The notes beneath the pieces were generated by a model. It was not told where the DNA came from, searched no databases, and saw only the letters and a program-made list of their open reading frames with translations. Both the position numbers and the translations under genes were made by a program. From positions 372,001 through 436,000 of the forward strand of contig CAWIGP010000005.1 in assembly GCA_963835735.1 (NCBI GenBank): 64,000 nt of DNA, in the 5' to 3' direction. This DNA is from DASQMT01 sp963835735 (GTDB taxonomy: Bacteria > Actinomycetota > Thermoleophilia > Solirubrobacterales > Solirubrobacteraceae). Numbering within the stretch: the stretch's first letter is position 1; every line of letters begins with the position of its first letter. Below are positions 16,732 through 26,600 of this stretch, one piece after another.

Positions 16732-19083
16732 CTACCCGCCGGCCGGCGTGACGCGGTAGGCGTCGAACACTGCGTCGATCGCTCGCAGCCTCGTGATCGT
16801 CGACTTGAGCGTGTGGGTGTCCCCGACCTCGATCACGAACCGGTTCTTGACCATCGGGTGGGTGACGATGCAGCGGGCCTCGACGATGTTGATGCCCGCC
16901 TCGGCGAACGTGCGCGAGAGGTCCTCGAGCAAGCGGTGGCGGTCCCAGCCGTCCACCTGCAGCTCGACCTTGAACGAGGCCGCCGAGTCGCCGTCCCAGG
17001 AGACCGGCACGAAGCGCTCGGGGTCCTTGCGCAGCGCCGCGGCGTTGGGGCAGTCCTCGCGGTGGATCGTGATGCCGCGCCCGAGCGACACGTAGCCGAC
17101 GATCGCGTCGCCCGACACCGGGCGGCAGCACTTGGCCAGCCGCAGCGGGACGTCCTCGACGCCCTCCACCCGGATCCCGTACTTCGACGCGTCGCCCTCG
17201 GGCCTGCGCGGTGCCTTGCGCGTCGAGGCCAGGTCCTCGATGACCGTCGGCTCCGCCTCGGCCGCCTCGCCCTCCTTCAGGCGCTGCATCACCTTGTTGA
17301 CGACGACCTTCGCCGAGATCTTGGCGCCGCCGAGCGCGATGTAGAAGTCGTCGGCCTTGCGGAAGCCCATCTCGCGGATCACGTCGGCGAGCAGCGCCGA
17401 GCCGGTGATCTTCTGGGCCGGCAGGCCCGCCTTCTTCAGGTGCTCCTGCAGCAGCTCGCGCCCTGTGTGCTCGGAGTCCTCGCGCGACTCGGCCTTGAAC
17501 CAGGCGCGGATCTTGTTGCGCGCGCGCGTCGTCTTGACCATCGCCAGCCAGTCGCGCGACGGGCCGCGCTCGCGCTTTGACGTGAGCACCTCGACGATGT
17601 CGCCGGACTTCAGCTCGTAGTGCAGCGGCACGATCTTGCCGTTGACCTTCGCGCCGACGCACCGATGCCCGACGTCGGTGTGGACCTCGTAGGCGAAATC
17701 GAGCGGCGTCGAGCCGGCGGCGAGCGACTTGACCTCGCCCTTCGGCGTGAAGACGAAGACCTCCTCCTCGACCAGCTCGCCGCGCAGGTTGTCGGCGAAC
17801 TCCTTCGGGTCCTCGACGTCGGACTGCCAGTCCAGCAGGGACTTGAGCCACTTGAGCTTCGCGTCGGTCGGGTCGATCACGCTGTTGCCGCGCGCGCCCT
17901 CCTTGTAGCGCCAGTGCGCGGCGACGCCGTATTCGGCCGTCTCGTGCATGTCGCGCGTGCGGATCTGGATCTCGAGCGGCCTGCCCTCGGGCCCGATCAC
18001 GGTCGTGTGCAGCGCCTGGTACATGTTGAACTTGGGCATGGCGATCATGTCCTTGAAGCGCCCGGGCAGCGGCTTCCACAGCGAGTGGATGACGCCCACC
18101 GCGCCGTAGCAGTCCTTCACGGACTCCACGATCACCCGCATGGCCGTGAGGTCGTAGATCTCGTTGAACTCGCGGCCCTTCTTGGTCATCTTCGAGTAGA
18201 TCGAATAGAAGTGCTTCGCGCGGCCAGAGATCTCGGCCTTGATGCCGAGCGCCTCGAGCTCCTTGGTCAGGTAGCCGCCGGCCTTCGCCACGTAGCGCTC
18301 GCGCTCGTCACGCTGCTGGCTGACGAGCCCCTTGATCTCCTGGTACTTGCGCGGGTGCAGCGTGGCGAACGAGAGGTCCTCGAGCTCCCACTTGATCGCG
18401 TGGATGCCGAGCCGGTGCGCCAGCGGCGCGTAGATCTCGAGCGTCTCCTTCGCCTTCTCGATCTGCTTCTGCTTCGGCATCGCCTCCAGCGTGCGCATGT
18501 TGTGCAGGCGGTCGGCGAGCTTGATCAGGATGACCCGGACGTCCGTGGCCATCGCGACCATCATCTTGCGGTAGTTCTCCGCCTGCGCCTCGTCGCGCGA
18601 CTGGAACGTGATGCCGGTGAGCTTGGTGACGCCGTCGACGAGGCCGGCGACCTCCTCGCCGAACGCCTCGTTGACCTCGTCGAGGTTGGCGCTGGTGTCC
18701 TCGACGGTGTCGTGCAGCAGCGCGGCGCACAGCGTCTCGGTGTCGAGCCGCATGCCGGCGCAGATCTTCGCGACGCCGACCGGATGGGTGATGAAGTCCT
18801 CGCCCGAGTGGCGGCGCTGGTCGGCGTGGTGCTCGCACGCGAACACGAAGGCGTCGACCACACGGCGGCGGTCGACCTGGCGTGCGACCTCCTCGGCGTG
18901 CTCCTCGACGATCGCGAACAGGTCGGCGAGCAGCTCCCGCTCGGTCGGCGTCAGGTCCGCCGGTGTCTCGACCGGCGCCCGGTGCTGATGGGCCGGGCGG
19001 TCGACCTGGCGGTGCGGCGAGACCGCGACGTCCTCTTCGCCGCCGATGAGTTCCTCAGCCGTCTGCTCGTGCTGATCGGTCAT
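16732..19083 (-). CDS. rel: Bifunctional (p)ppGpp synthetase/hydrolase Rel
   Basis: This 783-residue stringent-response enzyme makes and breaks (p)ppGpp. It has an HD hydrolase domain (HSGEDFITHPVGVAKICA; LLHDTVEDT near residues 120-130), a synthetase domain (YDLTAMRVIVESVKDCYGAVG; RFKDMIAMPKFNMYQALHTT), a TGS domain (VFTPKGEVKSLAAGSTPLDFAYEVHTDVGH) and a C-terminal ACT domain. Length fits actinobacterial Rel. ATG 19083 has CAAGGACC just before it. It is divergent from pstS. Rel is the central growth-rate regulator, and its promoter shares a 208-bp gap with the phosphate importer. The zinc-finger-like CCRPVSGD is present near residue 690. Confidence 0.96.
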   Translation of the reverse strand: MTDQHEQTAEELIGGEEDVAVSPHRQVDRPAHQHRAPVETPADLTPTERELLADLFAIVEEHAEEVARQVDRRRVVDAFVFACEHHADQRRHSGEDFITHPVGVAKICAGMRLDTETLCAALLHDTVEDTSANLDEVNEAFGEEVAGLVDGVTKLTGITFQSRDEAQAENYRKMMVAMATDVRVILIKLADRLHNMRTLEAMPKQKQIEKAKETLEIYAPLAHRLGIHAIKWELEDLSFATLHPRKYQEIKGLVSQQRDERERYVAKAGGYLTKELEALGIKAEISGRAKHFYSIYSKMTKKGREFNEIYDLTAMRVIVESVKDCYGAVGVIHSLWKPLPGRFKDMIAMPKFNMYQALHTTVIGPEGRPLEIQIRTRDMHETAEYGVAAHWRYKEGARGNSVIDPTDAKLKWLKSLLDWQSDVEDPKEFADNLRGELVEEEVFVFTPKGEVKSLAAGSTPLDFAYEVHTDVGHRCVGAKVNGKIVPLHYELKSGDIVEVLTSKRERGPSRDWLAMVKTTRARNKIRAWFKAESREDSEHTGRELLQEHLKKAGLPAQKITGSALLADVIREMGFRKADDFYIALGGAKISAKVVVNKVMQRLKEGEAAEAEPTVIEDLASTRKAPRRPEGDASKYGIRVEGVEDVPLRLAKCCRPVSGDAIVGYVSLGRGITIHREDCPNAAALRKDPERFVPVSWDGDSAASFKVELQVDGWDRHRLLEDLSRTFAEAGINIVEARCIVTHPMVKNRFVIEVGDTHTLKSTITRLRAIDAVFDAYRVTPAGG

Positions 19084-19291
19084 GGTCCTTGCCGCTGCAA
19101 GCGTAGCTCAGGCATGGGCGGTCCCACGAGCGCGCGCGGCCGGCCGTGGCGATGCGCCCCCTGCGGTAGGCCGAGGATACGCCCGCGGACCGACGACAAA
19201 CGCTCCCGCCTTCCGGACGATCGTGGCGCGCGCAAAAACGGGCGCCAGCTTCGGCTGCACCTCGTCCGACGATAACAAAAGGGAAACAATT
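19084..19291. promoter_or_regulatory. Divergent rel/pstS intergenic region
   Basis: 208 bp hold the promoters of rel (left) and pst (right). The last 30 bp before pstS are strikingly AT-rich for this genome (gataacaaaagggaaacaat). I looked for tandem Pho-box repeats of the known actinobacterial kind and saw none. An AGGGA serves as a ribosome site for GTG 19292. Confidence 0.4.
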
Positions 19292-20395
19292 GTGAAACCA
19301 CCCCGTTCGATGTTCGCCGCGGTTCTGTGCGGCGTCCTCGCGGTCGGCGTCGCGGCGTGCGGCGACAACGACGACTCGAGCAGCAACTCGACCGGCACCG
19401 GCGGCACCGAGGCCAGCGGCACGCTCAACGGCGCCGGGTCGACGTTCGCCGCCCCGATCTACCAGCAGGTCGGCGCGGACCTCAAGGACCGCGGACTGAC
19501 GCTGAACTACCAGCCGGTCGGTTCGGGCGCCGGCATCAGCCAGTTCGAGGCCGGCACCATCGACTTCGCCGGCTCGGACCCGGCGCTCGAGTCCGCGGAC
19601 GTCCAGAAGATCGACCAGAAGGGCGCGCCGCTCGAGGTCCCCTTCGCGCTCGGCGCGATCACCGTGTCTTACAACCTGCCGGACGTCAAGAGCGGCGTCA
19701 AGCTCGACGGCCAGACGATCGCCGACATCTACCTCGGCAAGGTCACGAGCTGGAACGACCCGGAGATCACCGGGCAGAACCCGGGCGTGAGCCTGCCCGG
19801 GACCGACATCACGGTCGTGCACCGCTCGGACTCCTCCGGCACGACACAGGGCTTCACTACGTTCCTGCAGAACTACAGCCCGGCGTGGAAGTCGCAGGTC
19901 GGGTCCGACAAGGAGGTCAAGTGGCCCACGGGCACCGGAGCCAAGGGCAACGACGGCGTCGCAGCGACGATCAAGCAGACCGAGGGGGCGATCGGCTACG
20001 TCGAGCAGGCCTTCGCGCTGCAGAACGGCTTCACGTTCGCGGACGTCAAGAACAAGCAGGGCAAGTACGTGGCGCCGACGCTCCCGTCCACCTCGGCCGC
20101 CGCTGACGGCATCAAGATCCCGGCCGACCTGGGGATCTCGACGATCGACTCGCCGAACCCGGCCGCCTATCCGATCGTCTCCCAGACGTTCGCGATCACC
20201 TACAAGGACCCGTGCAAGGCGGGCATGAGCAGCACCAAGGCGGACGACCTGAAGTTCGTCATGAACTACCTGGTCAACACGGGCCAGCAGACGATCAAGC
20301 AGCTGAGCTACGCCCCGATCCCGGCGGTCCTCAAGTCGAAGGACCAGTCGGCGATCGACGGTATGCGCTGCAACGGCAGCGCGATCGGGTCGTGA
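19292..20395 (+). CDS. pstS: Phosphate-binding lipoprotein PstS
   Basis: This 367-residue phosphate-binding protein of the Pst importer has a lipobox VAAC with Cys23 after a short hydrophobic stretch, then a Ser/Asp/Gly-rich linker. The PstS core carries GAGSTFAAPIYQQ, DFAGSDPALESADV and VVHRSDSSGTTQGFTTFL, whose Ser/Thr residues coordinate phosphate. GTG 19292 is chosen because it begins just before the signal sequence and has AGGGA upstream; an ATG 18 nt further in is possible. Its TGA overlaps the pstC GTG. Induction under phosphate limitation is expected. Confidence 0.95.
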   Translation: MKPPRSMFAAVLCGVLAVGVAACGDNDDSSSNSTGTGGTEASGTLNGAGSTFAAPIYQQVGADLKDRGLTLNYQPVGSGAGISQFEAGTIDFAGSDPALESADVQKIDQKGAPLEVPFALGAITVSYNLPDVKSGVKLDGQTIADIYLGKVTSWNDPEITGQNPGVSLPGTDITVVHRSDSSGTTQGFTTFLQNYSPAWKSQVGSDKEVKWPTGTGAKGNDGVAATIKQTEGAIGYVEQAFALQNGFTFADVKNKQGKYVAPTLPSTSAAADGIKIPADLGISTIDSPNPAAYPIVSQTFAITYKDPCKAGMSSTKADDLKFVMNYLVNTGQQTIKQLSYAPIPAVLKSKDQSAIDGMRCNGSAIGS

Positions 20396-21441
20396 CGGCG
20401 CACGCCGCACCGATTGCGCGCGAGGGCGGCCGCTCGAAGCTCGAGCGGTCGCCGGCGGCGCGGCGCGAGGATCCGCTCTTCCGCGCGGCCCTGACGGTGC
20501 TGGCCGGACTGATCCTGGCCCTCATCGCCTTCTTTCTCATCTTCCTCATCCGCCGTGCCGAGCCGGCGCTCAGCCACCAGGGCGTCTTCTCGTTCCTGTT
20601 CTCCAATGACTGGAACCCGTCCCGCCAGATCTACGGAGCGTGGCCGCTCGTCGCCGGCACGCTGATCACATCGGCGATCGCGCTCGTCATCGGCGTGCCG
20701 GTCGCGATCGCGACGGCGCTCTATGTCTCCGAGTTCGCCCCGCGTCGCGTGCGCGGCCCGCTGACGATCCTCGTGGAGCTGCTCGCCGCGGTCCCGTCGG
20801 TCGTCTACGGCCTGTGGGGGGTCTTCGTGCTCGTCCCGAGGCTCAAGCCGGCCGAGCAGTGGTTCAGCGACACCTTCTCGTTCCTGCCGTTCGTGGGCGG
20901 CACGGTCGCCGGCCCGAACTACTTCGTGGCGGGGCTGATCCTCGCGATCATGATCCTGCCGATCGTCTCCGCCCTCTCGCGCGAGGTCATCGCGACCGTG
21001 CCGCAGGACCTCAAGGAGGCCTCGCTCGCGCTCGGCGCGACACGCTGGGAGATGATCCGGCAGGCGGTGCTGCCGTACTCGCGCGCCGGCATCACGAGCG
21101 CTTCCATGCTCGGACTCGGCCGGGCGATCGGCGAGACGATCGCCGTGACGCTCGTCATCGGCAACGCTCCGACGATCGGCGACTCGATCTTCAGCCAGGG
21201 CTACACGCTGGCCGCGGTGATCGCCAACGAGTTCGGCGAGGCGGCCAACGACCCCGTGCACTCCGGGGCGCTGATCGCCGCCGGCCTGGCGTTGTTCGTC
21301 ATCACGCTGATCGTCAACGCGATCGCACGCTCGATCGTCCGCCGTGCCGAGCGCAAGCGCACGGCCCCGGTCGACATCAGCGACGACGCCGGCAACGCGC
21401 CGCTCGTGGCAGCCGCCGCGGGACAGGGGACGAGCGCATGA
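20392..21441 (+). CDS. pstC: Phosphate ABC transporter permease PstC
   Basis: This 349-residue permease has about six membrane segments, the first near residues 35-55 (VLAGLILALIAFFLIFLIRR). The EAA loop KEASLALGATRWEMIRQAVLP near residues 205-225 docks on PstB, and GRAIGETIAVTLVIGN is typical of PstC. GTG 20392 overlaps the pstS stop (GTGA) and the stop overlaps the pstA ATG (ATGA). It partners PstA. Confidence 0.95.
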   Translation: MTAHAAPIAREGGRSKLERSPAARREDPLFRAALTVLAGLILALIAFFLIFLIRRAEPALSHQGVFSFLFSNDWNPSRQIYGAWPLVAGTLITSAIALVIGVPVAIATALYVSEFAPRRVRGPLTILVELLAAVPSVVYGLWGVFVLVPRLKPAEQWFSDTFSFLPFVGGTVAGPNYFVAGLILAIMILPIVSALSREVIATVPQDLKEASLALGATRWEMIRQAVLPYSRAGITSASMLGLGRAIGETIAVTLVIGNAPTIGDSIFSQGYTLAAVIANEFGEAANDPVHSGALIAAGLALFVITLIVNAIARSIVRRAERKRTAPVDISDDAGNAPLVAAAAGQGTSA

Positions 21442-22305
21442 GCGTCCTCGTGGGCGTGTCGCCCCGCCGCCGGGCGACCGATCGCGCGATGCGGGCGCTG
21501 CTGGTCCTCGCGAACGCTCGCCGCGCTCGTCCCTCTCGGCCTCATCATCTACTACCTGATCGAGCGAGGTCTGGGCGCCTGGAGCCTGGATTTCTTCACC
21601 GAGGACCCCACCGGCAACTTCCTCGGCGACCAGGGCGGCGTGCGCAGCGCCATCCTCGGCACGCTGGAGATCGTCGCCCTCGCGTCGATCGTCGCCATCC
21701 CGTTCGGGTGGGGTGTCGCGCTCTATCTCGTCGAGTTCGGCCGTGCCGGCCGCTTCGCGAACAGCGTCCGCTACTTCGTCGACGTCATGACCGGCGTGCC
21801 GTCGATCGTCTTCGGCCTGTTCATCTACGTGACCCTCGTGGTCGGCGAGGTGGGCGGCTCCGGGTTCGCGGCGTGGAAGGGCTCGGCGGCCCTCGCGCTG
21901 CTGATGCTCCCGGTCGTCACGCGCGCGGCCGAGGTCGTGCTGCAGCTCGTCCCCAACTCGCTGCGCGAGGCGGCGCTGGCGCTCGGCGCTCCGCGCTGGC
22001 GCATGACCATGCACGTCGTGCTGCCCACGGCCCTGCCCGGGCTCATCACGGGCTCCCTGCTCGCGATCGCTCGCGCGGCGGGCGAGACCGCACCGCTGCT
22101 CTTCACCGTCGCCATCGTCAACGGCGCGAGCGCGAACCTCAACGGGCGGATCAACTCGCTCCCGGTGCAGATCTTCACCGACGTGAGCTCGCCCAACGAC
22201 CAGCTCGTCGAGCGGGCCTGGGGCGCGGCGCTCCTGCTCGTCGTGCTGATCCTCCTGACCACCGTCGGCGCGCGCCTGATTCAGCGAAGGAGCCGGATCT
22301 CGTGA
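21438..22305 (+). CDS. pstA: Phosphate ABC transporter permease PstA (frameshifted near 5' end)
   Basis: ATG 21438 gives MSVLVGVSPRRRATDRAMRALLVLA. One extra base near 21513-21514 (cgaacgctc where cgacgctc is expected) then shifts the frame. After it the reading is TLAALVPLGLIIYYLIERGL and a complete PstA body (FGLFIYVTLVVGEVGG; REAALALGAPRWRMTMHVVLP; ARAAGETAPLLFTV). The repaired protein is 288 residues. The body from about 21515 to the stop is intact, so a base-call error is likelier than loss of an essential importer subunit. It overlaps pstC and pstB by four bases each. Confidence 0.88.
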
Positions 22306-23196
22306 CCGAGCCCGGAGAGGCCACCACGGACGTGTCGCGCACCGATCGCCGGCCAGGAGCCCGCGCGCTCCGACACGACCGGCGTCGGGGGACTCGCCCT
22401 GGCAGCCGCGGACGCGCGCGCCGACGGCAAGGTCGTGCGCAAGGCACCGGGGATCAAGGTCGAGGACCTCAGGGCGTACTACGGCTCCGCCGAGGCGGTC
22501 AAAGGCGTCTCGATCGACTTCGCCCCCAATCAGGTGACGGCGATGATCGGGCCGTCGGGCTCGGGCAAGTCGACCGTCGTGCGATGCATCAACCGCATGC
22601 ACGAGGAGATCGCGGGCGCCTGGACCGAGGGCAAGATCCTGCTCGAGGGCGAGGACGTCCTGGGCGCCGACGCCGACGTGGTCGCGGTGCGGCGCGCGAT
22701 CGGGATGGTGTTCCAGCAGCCGAACCCGTTCCCGACGATGTCGATCTTCGAGAACGTCGCCGCCGGGCTGAAGCTCAACCGGATCAAGGGCGTGGACGTG
22801 CATGAGCGCGTCGAGGACTCGTTACGCGGAGCCGGGCTCTGGGACGAGGTGAAGGACCGTCTCGGGGAGCCGGGCATCAGCCTGTCGGGCGGCCAGCAGC
22901 AGCGCCTGTGCATCGCCCGCACGATCGCCGTCGAGCCCGAGGTGATCCTCATGGACGAGCCCGCCTCGGCGCTCGACCCGATCGCCACGCTGCGCATCGA
23001 GGAGCTGATCGCGGAGCTCAAGCAGCGCTTCACGATCGTGATCGTCACCCACAATTTGCAGCAGTCCGCGCGCGTGGCCGACACGACGGCGTTCTTCCTC
23101 TTGGGCGAGCTCGTCGAGCACGCACCGACGACGACGATCTTCACCAAGCCGTCGGACAGCCGCACCGAGGAGTACGTGACCGGGAAGTTCGGCTGA
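22302..23196 (+). CDS. pstB: Phosphate ABC transporter ATPase PstB (frameshift in N-terminal tail)
   Basis: The ATP-binding subunit has Walker A MIGPSGSGKSTVVRCINRMH, signature LSGGQQQRLCIARTIA, Walker B VILMDEPASALDP and the H-loop IVTHNLQQSARV. The likely start is GTG 22302, which overlaps pstA and has AAGGAG upstream. It leads into a variable tail (VTEPGEATTDVSRTD) that breaks near 22351-22354 by an apparent extra C in ggccagg. The repaired length is 297. The ATPase domain itself is uninterrupted from GTG 22435 (253 residues), which could serve as an alternative start. No phoU follows. Confidence 0.9.
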
Positions 23197-23258
23197 ACGA
23201 AGGGCCGGTCCTGCGGCGCGGCCGGGCGTAGCTCGGGTCGCAGCCGTCGGCCGCGTCC

Positions 23259-23264
23259 TAGGAT
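23259..23264 (+). promoter_or_regulatory. -10 box TAGGAT ahead of the small secreted protein
   Basis: TAGGAT lies six nucleotides before ATG 23271, and no ribosome site is present between them. A leaderless transcript is predicted, separate from the pst operon. Confidence 0.55.
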
Positions 23265-23270
23265 GAGCCC

Positions 23271-23627
23271 ATGCAGCCCCGCGGCCTCACTGTCGCGATT
23301 GCGGCGGCGCTCGCGTTCGCCGGTTTGGGAGCGAGCGCCGACGCGCAGCCGGAGCGGCCGGGACCAGGTGCCAAGCTGATGCCGAGCTCGCTCGATCCCC
23401 TGCAGCTGCGGGGCAGCGGCTTCAAGCGCCGCGAGCGCGTGCGGGTCACCGTCACGCCCACGTCTGGCGACGGCATCACCAAGCGCGTCCGGGCCAGGCG
23501 CGACGGCTCGTTCGCCGTCACGTTCGGGCGCGTGCGGCCGTGCGACGGCTTCGAGGGCGTCGCGGTCGGGCGCCGGGGCAGCCGCGCGTCATTCCAGTTC
23601 TCCGCGCTGATCTGCCCCGGGCTCTGA
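23271..23627 (+). CDS. Small secreted protein, unknown function
   Basis: This 118-residue protein has a signal peptide (VAIAAALAFAGLGASADAQ) cleaved near residue 25 and a basic beta-rich mature domain. The line LDPLQLRGSGFKRRERVRVTVTP with a later SFAVTFGRV resembles an IPT/TIG-like immunoglobulin fold. It contains two cysteines (RPCDGF, LICPGL) that may pair. It follows pstB by 74 bp on the same strand but has its own -10 box. Its end is 8 bp from the convergent metallopeptidase gene. I cannot assign a function. Confidence 0.7.
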   Translation: MQPRGLTVAIAAALAFAGLGASADAQPERPGPGAKLMPSSLDPLQLRGSGFKRRERVRVTVTPTSGDGITKRVRARRDGSFAVTFGRVRPCDGFEGVAVGRRGSRASFQFSALICPGL

Positions 23628-23634
23628 CCTCCTC

Positions 23635-26600
23635 CTAACCGCCGGCCTGTACCTGCGACGGCTGGCCGAACGCCTGCAACTCCGCCGCGCGGACGGCCCG
23701 CGTGGACGCCGCACCCGCCTCGTTGCAGTCGGTGGCGTTGTGCGGGTCGGCGTCCTGCTCGCCCTGGTAGTCGGGGCCGCCGGTGCACTGGCTGTTCTTC
23801 ACGACGAGCCGCAGGTGCGTCGCCTGGATCGGCGAGAACGCGAACTCGCGCAGGATCAGCACCGGCGCGACCGGGCGCGGCGCGTCGGCCGGGAACGCGT
23901 TCGCCGCGCTCGCGAAGACGCGGTTGTAGCCGTCGTCGCTCGAGCAGTCGCCGAACAGCGCGTTGCACGACCAGATCTCGAACTGCCGCAGCGCCGTGAA
24001 CCGGCTCGGCAGCAGGTCGGCGGGCGGGTTGTTGCCCGCGTCGAACACGGGCCCGAGATGCGCGCTCACCTGCACGCGATTGACCCGCTGGGGCCGCGTG
24101 CCGGCGAGATCCACGGTGAGCCGGCGGCCGTCGACGTTCCAGCTAGTGCCGCTCTGGACGGCCGCCGCCTGCCACCAGGTGTCCTCGGTGTCGTCGATCA
24201 GGCGGTCCCTGACCTGAGCCGCCGAGAGCACCTCGCGCGTACCGTTGACCACCGCCGACGCATCGCCGGACGCCGTCGCGCCCTGCGACTTCGACGCGAC
24301 GTTCGCCGCCATCCGCAGCCGGATCGTCTGTGCGACGCCGGCCCGCACGGTGCGGCGGAACCGTACCGCTCCGTAACCGGGCGCGTTCGCGATGAACTCG
24401 TACGTTCCGGGCGCCAGCATCGCGGTCGCGTCGAGGTTGTTGGTCGGCGAACCCGCGGGTGCGCCGGTGTCGGGGTCGGTGTCGGCGATCGGCGACACGC
24501 GGGCCTCGTAGTGGCCGACGTAGACGCGCGCGTCGATCGGCGTCTGCGCGCCGCCGCGCTCGGTCGCCTCGAACGTGAGCGTCGCGTTGCCCTGGCCGGG
24601 CGCCTCGAAGTCCGGCAACGGGTTGGTGTCGGACTCGACGCCGGAGGCACGGCCGGTGCCGTTCGTCGCCGCCGCGTTGCGGCCGAGGCCGCGACGCGCG
24701 AACGCGAGCCACAGCTCGGACTGGTTGGCGCCGCCGAACCGGATCGTGTCCGCGGCGAGGATCGCGTTACGGGCATCGACCATCGACGGCGCGGTCGGCA
24801 TCAGCAGGAACGAATCGAGCACGAGCTGGACCCAGCGGCGGTTGCCCGGGCAGCGGTCGACGGGCAGCTGGCCGCGCGCGCACTGATCCTGGAGCGCCTG
24901 GTCGCCCTCCGGATACTGGGCGTCGTACTTCGCCGCCAGCGCCCGCCGCAGGTCGAAGTTCGTCGCGGTCCAGATCTCGCCGTCGGAGTGCACCTGCGGG
25001 CCGGTCAAGTCGTAGCCGACGTCCGAGAAGTTCAGCGGATTGACCTGCGCGTACACGCCCGACGTCGGGAACGCGCCCGTGGCCGGGAAGTTGCCGGCGT
25101 AGTTGCGGATGCCGCGCAGCTTCTGCCCGGTCGCGTACGTCCCGACCGCCCAGCGGTTGGCGCCGTCGGTCGCAACGTGACCGTGCTCGTTGAGCTGCTC
25201 GACCGCCAGCAGGTCGGAGACCGACTCGCCCATCGCACCAGCGTGGTGGCCCGAACGGCGGTTGCCCTTGCCGATCATGCGGTTCTCGATCATGTGCGTG
25301 TACTCGTGGCCGATCACGCCGGCGTCGTAGTCGCCGTCGACGCACGGCGGGTAGAAGCCTCCCGCCACCGGCTGCCACAGGTACATGTTGGTGACCGAGG
25401 AGAGGCCGTCCGGCCGCGTGAGCATGTTCGCGTTGTTGCGCGCCACGGCGTAGCCGAGCGGCGGCGGGATCGTCGCGCCCGCCTGCGCGTCGCCGAGCAC
25501 CGGGTCGTTCTCACGGAACTCCTCGGTGGCGCCGAAGTTGGAGTCCTGGCCGTTCCAGTTGTCCTCGGTGAAGCCGAGCAGGTACGACCAGTCGTGCATC
25601 CGGTTGTGCTGCACGAACAGGTTTGTGACCGCGGCCGAGATGTCGAAGCTCTGGCCGCGCACGAACGCGCTGCCGAACGGGGTTCCCGGGTTGCAGTCGC
25701 TCATGCTCCATGCGTTGGTCCACGGAAACGAGTAGTCGCGGCCGGCGCTGACCGGCCGGAACGGGTTCGGCACGGGCCCGCCCGCATCCGCCCATCCCTC
25801 GCCCGAGCGTGCGTTGTTGCCGACCGTCGTGTTCGACGGCGTGTTGGCGTGCACGTCGTGGTCCCACGGCGAGCGCGAGGCCAAGTTGCCGCCGATGTCG
25901 TCGCAGTCGTCGGCGTTCGAGCTCGCCTTCCAGCACCAGTGTTCGCGCGTGTCGGTGTCCGGGTTGTCCCACGGATCCGCGGAGAGCGCGTTGTGCGGCG
26001 GGGTGCCCGGGAAGACGTTCCAGCGCGCGGTGTACGGCGCCGGCGGCGGGCTGTCGTCGAGCGTCACAGTGCCGGCATAGGTGCGCGGCTCGACCGGTGG
26101 CGTGCCGTTCTGGAACTCGCAGACCTGCACGAAGTAGTCGCCGGCGGGTACGCCGCCCGCGGGGGCGTACCGGATCCGCTCGGGGGTGCGCCCGGTGTCG
26201 GCCTCCACCAGCTCGGTGTCTCCGAGGAACAGGAAGAGAACGATGTCCTGCGTGATCGTGTCGGCGTCGGCGAAGACGTCGATCGCCCGCACTCCAGCGT
26301 CGGCGCCGACGCTGTACGGGCCCTTGCGCATGTCGCAGCCGCCGTCCTGCGCGGGCAGCTCGCCCGAGAACGGCTGCGGCGCGGCCGCGGCCTGCGCCTC
26401 GTCGGCGGCGTGGTCGACGACGCTCTCGCGCGCGAGGATGGCGCCGCTGCGCGCGTCGACGAACGTGTGGTAGCCCACGGGCTCGGCGCCGTTCGTGTCG
26501 AGCACGATCGTCTCGTAGGCCGGGATGAAGCCCCGGTCGACGGTCGGGAACGCCACCGCCTTCGCGCCCTGGACGTCGGGCACCCCGGCGAGCTTGAAGC

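Noticed and set aside
19260..19320. Pho box upstream of pstS
   Set aside because: The GTTC repeats at 19305-19330 fall inside the coding start and their spacing is irregular.
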